Shown in pieces: positions 57,765 to 64,000 of a stretch of DNA of 64,000 nt (its first letter is position 1; the number at the start of each line of letters is the position of its first letter). The DNA lies in assembly GCA_026724425.1 (NCBI GenBank), contig JAIUCV010000005.1, positions 41,885,784 to 41,949,783 of the forward strand, in the 5' to 3' direction. The translations under genes were made by a program, and so were the position numbers. Source of the DNA: Erythrophleum ivorense (taxonomy: Eukaryota > Streptophyta > Magnoliopsida > Fabales > Fabaceae). A model generated the notes under the pieces. It made no database searches and was not told the origin of the DNA. It was given only the letters and a program-made list of their open reading frames with translations.

Positions 57765-60700
57765 TGTAACACCATAATTCTAAGATTCATTTCATATTAT
57801 ATGAAGACTTATTTCCATGAAACATAAGGATTTCTTAAGGAAAAGCCATAGAAAAATACAAATAAATCACGTTGTGTAGCGTATAAATTTTTTATTTAGT
57901 GTCTCGTGGACCATTTGAAGTCATCCATTTAATTCTCATATTTAATTACACAATTGCAACTCAAAACAAGCTCAAGAAATGGCTTAAAACTAGTGCAAGT
58001 GGATGGAATACATAAAATTCAATGATGCAGCTTCGGCCAGAATTTTAGGTTACTATCATAAATGTTGAAAAATTATAACTAATTCTAGAAAAATAGAAAC
58101 CATGAATAATTTATCATTCTAGAAAGCAAAAAATATTTAGTTTATGCTAAAAATATATTTGGACTACAACAAGGGCTGCTAGCCACTAAATTTTGATGAA
58201 ATAATACCAGAGGTCGACTGTCATTATTGGTACTATCCTCCAACTTAAAAAATAATATCTCCCTACTCAGAGGTCCAATAGGGGTTATCTCAGTGGCTAT
58301 GGAAATATTATCATGCCTAATTTATGCATGTAAAATTTCATGATTATTGGACATCATTTGTCCCTCAAATGATATAGCCCAAGTTTCTGACCATATGAAC
58401 AATGTCTGCATCAGTTCAGCAGAAAAATGCCAACTTTGAAAAATTATAATAAATTTCACAGAGCTCTAAGTAATCTAGTCTTTGGTTTGCAAAAATTTCT
58501 AGATAAAATCTATATATGTGCCAAATTTTATGGACAAATTCATTCATTTGGTTAAATCTTGACATTGGGTTGTGAAAATGGTCACTTTTAAGTCTTACAA
58601 AGGGTCTAAATGGTCCAATTTGAATTCTAAGGCAACCATGACCACTTGAGCACGTGAAAATGCACCAAAATGACATTCTAAACTTGTCTCAAAGGTGTAT
58701 AAACCCAGAAATTAAAAACTCACTCTCTCACCCAAAACCATACACAAGAATATACAAGTCCAGTATTGCTTTTTAATATCAAAATGCACTATATCATACA
58801 CATAACATTAAATCTCATTTGTACATGATACATTTGCATAATTACATATGTTCATAAGATCATAGGACATATACAATAAGAGATTACAATATTTTCCACT
58901 CATATAGCCATAAAAAAAATCTAAGCACTTTGTTGTCATACTTTCATCTTTCAACTTGATGGCTTCCATTACCTACTCATGTGGTCCACCTAGCATGTTA
59001 AGACATTGGAGATAAGGGAATGAGATTCAAAGAATCCCAATAGCTCATCTGCCTTTCAATCACACATAAAGAATGCAAAACAAGTTTTAAAAATACATGC
59101 ATGAGTATCATGAAGTGCATGATCATTCAAGAAGCATTCTTGGCACTTGAACAAGTCATACAAAGCATACATAGACTTGCCAAGTAAGTGGATTTGCCTC
59201 ACCCATTCTCTTATGAATTTTGGACTTATCTCACCTATTTTCTCTAAGAGGTTTTTATTCAACCTCACTCTTGGGAGACTCTTTACTTTGTCTCAACTAA
59301 TTTTAAAGGTTCTTAGCTCATCTTCACCATGGCTAAGGGTGCTTGGCTTCACCACACTCAAGCAAACCCAAACAAATATACTAGGCATCATTTGAAAATA
59401 TGTTACAACATCATAGTACCATAATACATATGAACATGCTAGAACACTTTTCATGACTTAAAACACACATACACATATTCAAAGACAAGTTAAGCACACA
59501 TTCATGCATGAGAGAAAGAGAAGTGAGCTACCTTTATTGTAATCACACACTTTTTTTCTTGGAAATGCTCTCCTTTCCTCTGTCTCACATACACAAAGGT
59601 GTTGGATTTCTTTCTTTTGGCCTAAACACAATATATGGAAGCCAATTAAATTCTTGGAATCATTTCTAAGGCTATACATCTACTTGGAATTCCAGCTTTG
59701 TCCTATGGTTCATTTATGGTTCCTAAATACACCTAATGAAATAACATCCATCAATTGAGTTCTAGGTTCTATTCTTTCCTTTCATTTATGATTCTTGACT
59801 CCTTTTAAGCCTATTGGAGTCATCACACAATTAAAACAAAGAGCCTAACTACATGTTACTTCCTTAAGTCATATTATGGAACCTATGACACTAATTTATT
59901 CTCTAGGCCTCGTAAATTTTTTTCAAGGTTTCCTCTTATCTTTACTCATAGTATATGACTCAAAAATGGGTTTGAAAAAATTTAAAACTATCCCTAGGTA
60001 TCTTGAACCCTTTAGGCTGAAACTATACTTGTTCTTGGCACCCATGGAACTTACTTTGTTTTCTTAGTGGAAGATGCATATGGGGAGCCTTCTAGGGATC
60101 TTAGGAGTTCATCTAAATACTTATTTAGGCTTAGGAACTATTGTATTAAATCATATTTTATAAGAGATACTTGAAGCCCTAACTTTGCTATCTTGATTTT
60201 TCATGGTTATTTGTTAATTCTCTTTGCATATTCTTATTCTTCACACTCTATTCTATAAGGTTCATCCTTGGTTCTGCCCAAAATTCAAGCCCTCTTGGAC
60301 TTCCCTATGTTGGACAAACCATGGAGAAGGACGAAGCAAGAGATAGCTACAATGGAATGAAGATTTACCTTGTCTTTTCATAGTTTCTTACTTGTTTCTC
60401 ACTTTGCTTGGCCTCCTCTCTTCAAATCCAAAATTTTCACCTCTATTTTTCCCTCAAAATAGATCCAAGAACTTCAATAAAATGATAGGAAAGAAGGAAA
60501 AGTGGAGGAAAAGGAGTTTGTTAAGGAGAAAACATGAAAAATTAAGAAAACCATACCTTTTTACCTTGTTTTTCTCCTTCCTTTCTCCTCCTCTTAGTGC
60601 GCCTTAAACCCTAGCTCTCTCCTCTGGTTTAGGGCAAAGACAAATGTGGCTAAATGAGTGAGGAGGTGGGGGTGCCTTATATATATAGGCAGGTTTAAGA

Positions 60701-61238
60701 AATACTTTTCAAAAATTCTAGTTTTGCCCATATTTGTCTTGGCATTTTTGTTTCTATTTTTTGTAGCTCTTTTTTTAGAACTGTCTTTTCTATTATAAAA
60801 TTTAGGTTCCCAATTTAATAAAATACCTTTGGAATCACTGAAATTAGAGCTAAAACCTTTCCGAACAAATCCGTCAAAGTTCGAGTCTACTGATGTTGGA
60901 AAACGTCCACCGGAGGGGTTTTAACTATCTCAGGGCTTCCCATGGTTTTCAGGGCCTTTGAAAAATCCCGAGAATTCAAAACTTTCATTTAAAAAGCCCT
61001 CCTATGAGAATTTCAAATTTTGCTCAAAATTATGAAAATGCCATTACGTTTTGTCAACCTTTCGTTCAAATTCGTTTCTTCATTCTAGTTCCTTTTTTCT
61101 TTTCATTTGAGCCTAGAATTCTTATTTTTAGGAGTTTAGAATACTACTTAAATTTTTAGGACCTTAACTAATTCATTTCAGGGGACTTGCTTTGAAAACG
61201 CATCCGTTTCTGTCGTTTGACAAAAACTGGACATTATA
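57765..61238 (-). mobile_element. Solo giant LTR (subtype A) inside the Athila-like pol
   Basis: The 3474-bp LTR starts tgtaacaccata and ends acattata (decayed GTTACA). The exact TSD GGAAT lies at 57760-57764 and 61239-61243. The Athila reading SSRGI continues as EIDKSKINL across the junction. A reverse-strand TATA box lies at 60676-60688, and subtype-A repeats at 59175-59370. Confidence 0.93.
60676..60688 (-). promoter_or_regulatory. TATA box of the solo LTR at 57765-61238
   Basis: On the reverse strand the sequence reads cctatatatataagg, followed by a pyrimidine-rich leader toward 60600. It is the clearest TATA box among the giant LTR copies. Confidence 0.5.
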
Positions 61239-61243
61239 GGAAT

Positions 61244-61775
61244 AGAGATTGATAAGTCAAAAATTAATTTAACTAGATCCTTACCTTACCCTATATCAGT
61301 GAGGGAATTGCGTTCTTTCTTTGGTCATGCAGGTTTTTACTGAAGGTTTATAAAGGATTTCTCAAAGATTTCTCATCCTTTCCACAAGTTGTCGCAAAAA
61401 GGCATTTGACCAATTAAAAGAGTTGTTGCCTTCAACTCCTATCATTTAATCACCAAATAGGGAGTACCATTTTGAAATTATGTGCAATGTTAGCAATTAT
61501 GTAGTAGGAGCAGTGCTTGGTTAAAGGATTGGAAAGAATGTTCAAGCTGTATATTATACCTTAAGGACAATTGACAGTGCTTAAAGAAATTATTCTACAA
61601 TAGATAAGGAGCTATTTGTTATAGTGTTTGCTTTAGAAAAATTTCGATCATATTTATTGAGCATTAAAGTTATTGTTTTTCCAGATCATGTTACTCTAAA
61701 ATATTTGCTTGATCAAAAAAGGCTAAACCCTACTTGATAAGATGGATTCTACTATTGCAGAAGTTTCATATTTTA
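61244..61775 (+). pseudogene. Athila-like RT end and RNase H region
   Basis: The frames read EIDKSKINL, RELRSFFGHAGFY, RFIKDFSKISHP, then NYVVGAVLG-like (from SNYVVGAVLG), AVYYTLRTID-like and NYSTIDKELFVIVFALEKF. These end with VIVFPDHVTLKYLLDQK and WILLLQKF near 61775. The conserved DASDYAVGAVLGQR motif is damaged. Integrase and the 3' LTR are absent, and the sequence changes character after about 61775. Confidence 0.85.
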
Positions 61776-62056
61776 ATATTATTATATTTTATATTCTACA
61801 TATTTAGTCTTAATCATAAATTATTATAGGTAATTTGATGACTTTGGGCTTATTTTATATTAAGTGGGTTTAATTTAGATCAATAGACTTTAATTGCATT
61901 TTTATTATATTTATCCAATGGAGGCCTAATTAATTTTTTAATTGTATTTTGTAGGATAGAAGATTCTTAAAAGGATTGGGTTAGAAGACTCCTACAAGAT
62001 TTGGATATTATCTTATTAAGTCTTAAAAGCTTTGGATACTATTTTAAGATTAGCCT
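61776..62056. other. Unassigned AT-rich sequence between the Athila-like relic and the last LTR
   Basis: Nothing coding is recognisable. The break right after a conserved RNase H motif suggests an insertion or deletion junction, possibly the start of another element whose remainder is interrupted by the LTR at 62057. Confidence 0.4.
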
Positions 62057-64000
62057 TGTAACACCATAAATTCTAGCTCATTTTATGTCATTCATAAGCT
62101 TTACATCATCATTCTTATGAGAGTACATGAAAGAGAGAGTGAAAATAATGGGCTTATTTGTATTATGTCATACTTCAAAATTTTGCAATCGGTGTCACAT
62201 GGACTGTGTGAACTCATGCTATGGATCCTCATATTTAATTACATCATTACAAATCATTTGCATCACAAAAACATGCCTACAACTCATGGAAACCGAATTG
62301 GAGTGTGGAATAAAGAGTTTCATTCTCGGCCAAAATTGCTCCAATTTTTAACCAAATTTTGAAAAATCATAACTAAATCTAGAAAAATTGAAATCATGCA
62401 ATCTTGGCCATTATGGAAAGCTTAGGATGTCTACTTTACATTAAAAATATCTCTAGACTATAAAATTCATCACAAAGGATGTTTGACATCCAAAATGGTC
62501 CAAAGATTTGGCTGAATTCTGGAGTTATCATAGAATTCTGTAGAAAAATTTGAAAATATCTAATTAATTCTAAAAAAAATCCAATCCATGCAAATGATAC
62601 CAATCTGGAAACATGTGGATGTTAAATAGAGAGAAAAAATATCTTCAGATCAGTTCATTAAGCTCAGACTCTAGAATTCAATGGAACAGTACTTTTGGTC
62701 AGGTAAATTTACTAATACTGGATAGAAACTTCAAAAATTCATTTCTCCCTCTTTAGACCTCTAAATAAGGTGCTTCTAGTTAGCATGAGTCACTGTGATT
62801 GTCTAGTTTCTCTGTATAAAATTTCATGGCAATTGTACATCATTTGAGCTTCAAGTGATAGAGTTTAATTTTGGACAAAATGAATAGTGCAGCAAACCAG
62901 AAACATAAATTTTGCCAACTTTGAAAAATTATTAAATATTCTGTAGACCTCTGAAAATTATGATCTTTAGCTTCTCAAAAATCTCTTAATAAGAACTAAT
63001 TGCATGCCAAATCTCAGATCAAGACTAACTCATTTGGCTAAAAAGTGACATAGGGTTTCATTATGGTCAAATTTGGCTCCATATGAGGTACCAAATTTGC
63101 CAAATGGATTTCCCTTGGTCTTGGCACCTTTTAGGCAAGTCCAAAAATACATTTAAGACTTGTGTAAGCTGCCCAAATGGTCCCAAATCTCATGTATCTC
63201 ATTTTGGCCTTCTCACCCACACTTATGCACATTTACATCAAACTTCCAAATTGCATAATTTGGCATTACATACTCAAATTGTATTCTAGAGCTCATACAT
63301 CATATCCATAGTTATAAACATCATATAATTTCATATTTATATATGTCTCAAGGTTCATAACACATTTACAATATCATATACATCATGAACCATCATTATG
63401 GTCCCAAAATGAATAAAACAAGGTATAAGCTTGTCAATCTCCCTTCTTCATTATTGTTGGCTCCCATTGCCATAGCTACTTGGTCCATCTAGCATGTTAG
63501 ATCATTGGAGAGGAGAGAGTGAGATTCAAAGAATCCCAATAGCTCATCTCCCATTCAATCATACATAATATATGTAAAGCAAGCCTTAAAAATGCATGCA
63601 TGGACATAATACAATTCATGAGCATTCAAGAAGCAAGCTTAGCATGTGAACAAGTCATACAAGACATTTAAGAGCTTACCAAGTGTGTGGATTGGCCTCA
63701 CACTTCTCCTCATGAATTTTGGACTTGCCTCGCCTATTCTTTAAGCACTTTGGACTCAACCATACTCTTGGGAGCCCACTTTTCTTTTGGGAGACTCTTT
63801 ACTTTGTCTCAACCAAGCTCAAGGGTTCTTGGCTCATCCTCACCGTAGTGAAGAGTTCTTGCCTCTCCACACTCAAGAAAACTCAAGAAACATCATACAT
63901 TCACTTGAAAATATAACATGATATCATGAAATCATGAAAAACAAGATCATGCTAGCATACTTTTCATAGCTTGAAAATACACATACACACATTTTAAGAC
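62057..64000 (-). mobile_element. Giant LTR (subtype A), truncated by the window edge
   Basis: It starts tgtaacaccataaattctag, almost identical to the reverse complement of the end of the copy at 36902-40621, and runs colinearly with it to 64000. Candidate left TSD bases are AGCCT at 62052-62056, unconfirmed because the other end is outside. Subtype-A repeats lie at 63680-63880. Confidence 0.88.

Noticed and set aside
57765..62100. Inverted pair of solo LTRs (53875-57481 plus, 57765-61238 minus) as a possible single large inverted-repeat transposon
   Set aside because: Each LTR has its own distinct exact TSD (CCTTT and GGAAT) and a 283-bp RT segment continuous with the host lies between them, so they are independent insertions.
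1..64000. tRNA, rRNA, organellar insertion or bacterial operon features
   Set aside because: I saw no cloverleaf-type tRNA gene, rRNA core sequence, plastid or mitochondrial gene, or clustered Shine-Dalgarno-led ORFs.

Overview
This 64 kb window is plant nuclear DNA, most likely from a eudicot with a repeat-rich genome. It is AT-rich, has no intact host gene, and consists almost entirely of nested, decayed retrotransposons. The plant call rests on a FAR1/FRS-type gene relic, plant Ty3/gypsy lineages (a Tekay/Del-like chromovirus and an Athila-like element), a Ty1/copia relic and a hAT-type MITE. I did not identify the species. All lineage names come from reading translated motifs by eye, with no database search.

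The main theme is one family of very large LTRs (about 2.9-3.9 kb, ends TGTAAC...GTTACA). One near-complete element of this group lies at 21648-36105: 5' LTR, initiator-Met-type PBS, gag, protease, RT, RNase H, integrase, chromodomain-like tail, PPT and 3' LTR. Six more copies are solo LTRs with exact 5-bp target-site duplications (TSDs): 15671-19219 (TGAAT), 20953-42534 as the outermost host LTR (CTATA), 30586-34443 (AAAAG), 36902-40621 (TATGG), 53875-57481 (CCTTT) and 57765-61238 (GGAAT). Two further copies are cut by the window edges (1-367 and 62057-64000).

Layout. 1-367: LTR end. 368-655: fragment of an Athila-like LTR. About 776-6130: reverse-strand copia relic split by a 3.2 kb AT-rich insert. 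6663-7066: hAT MITE with an 8-bp TSD. 7075-15000: AT-rich DNA with nothing firmly recognised. 15014-19821: FAR1/FRS pseudogene split by a solo LTR. 19848-20335: two small tandem arrays. 20948-42539: nest of solo LTR > full-length element > solo LTR, with a second solo LTR in the outer one. 42791-46828: 3' end of another chromovirus, reverse strand. 46829-61775: Athila-like element (5' LTR, PBS, gag, protease, RT, RNase H) interrupted by three solo LTRs. 61776-62056: unassigned. 62057-64000: LTR.

No gene here works with another in a pathway. The window records repeated insertion of giant-LTR elements into older retrotransposons, LTR-LTR recombination down to solo LTRs, and point-mutational decay in which glutamine codons CAG have often become TAG, as expected from deamination of CHG-methylated cytosines.
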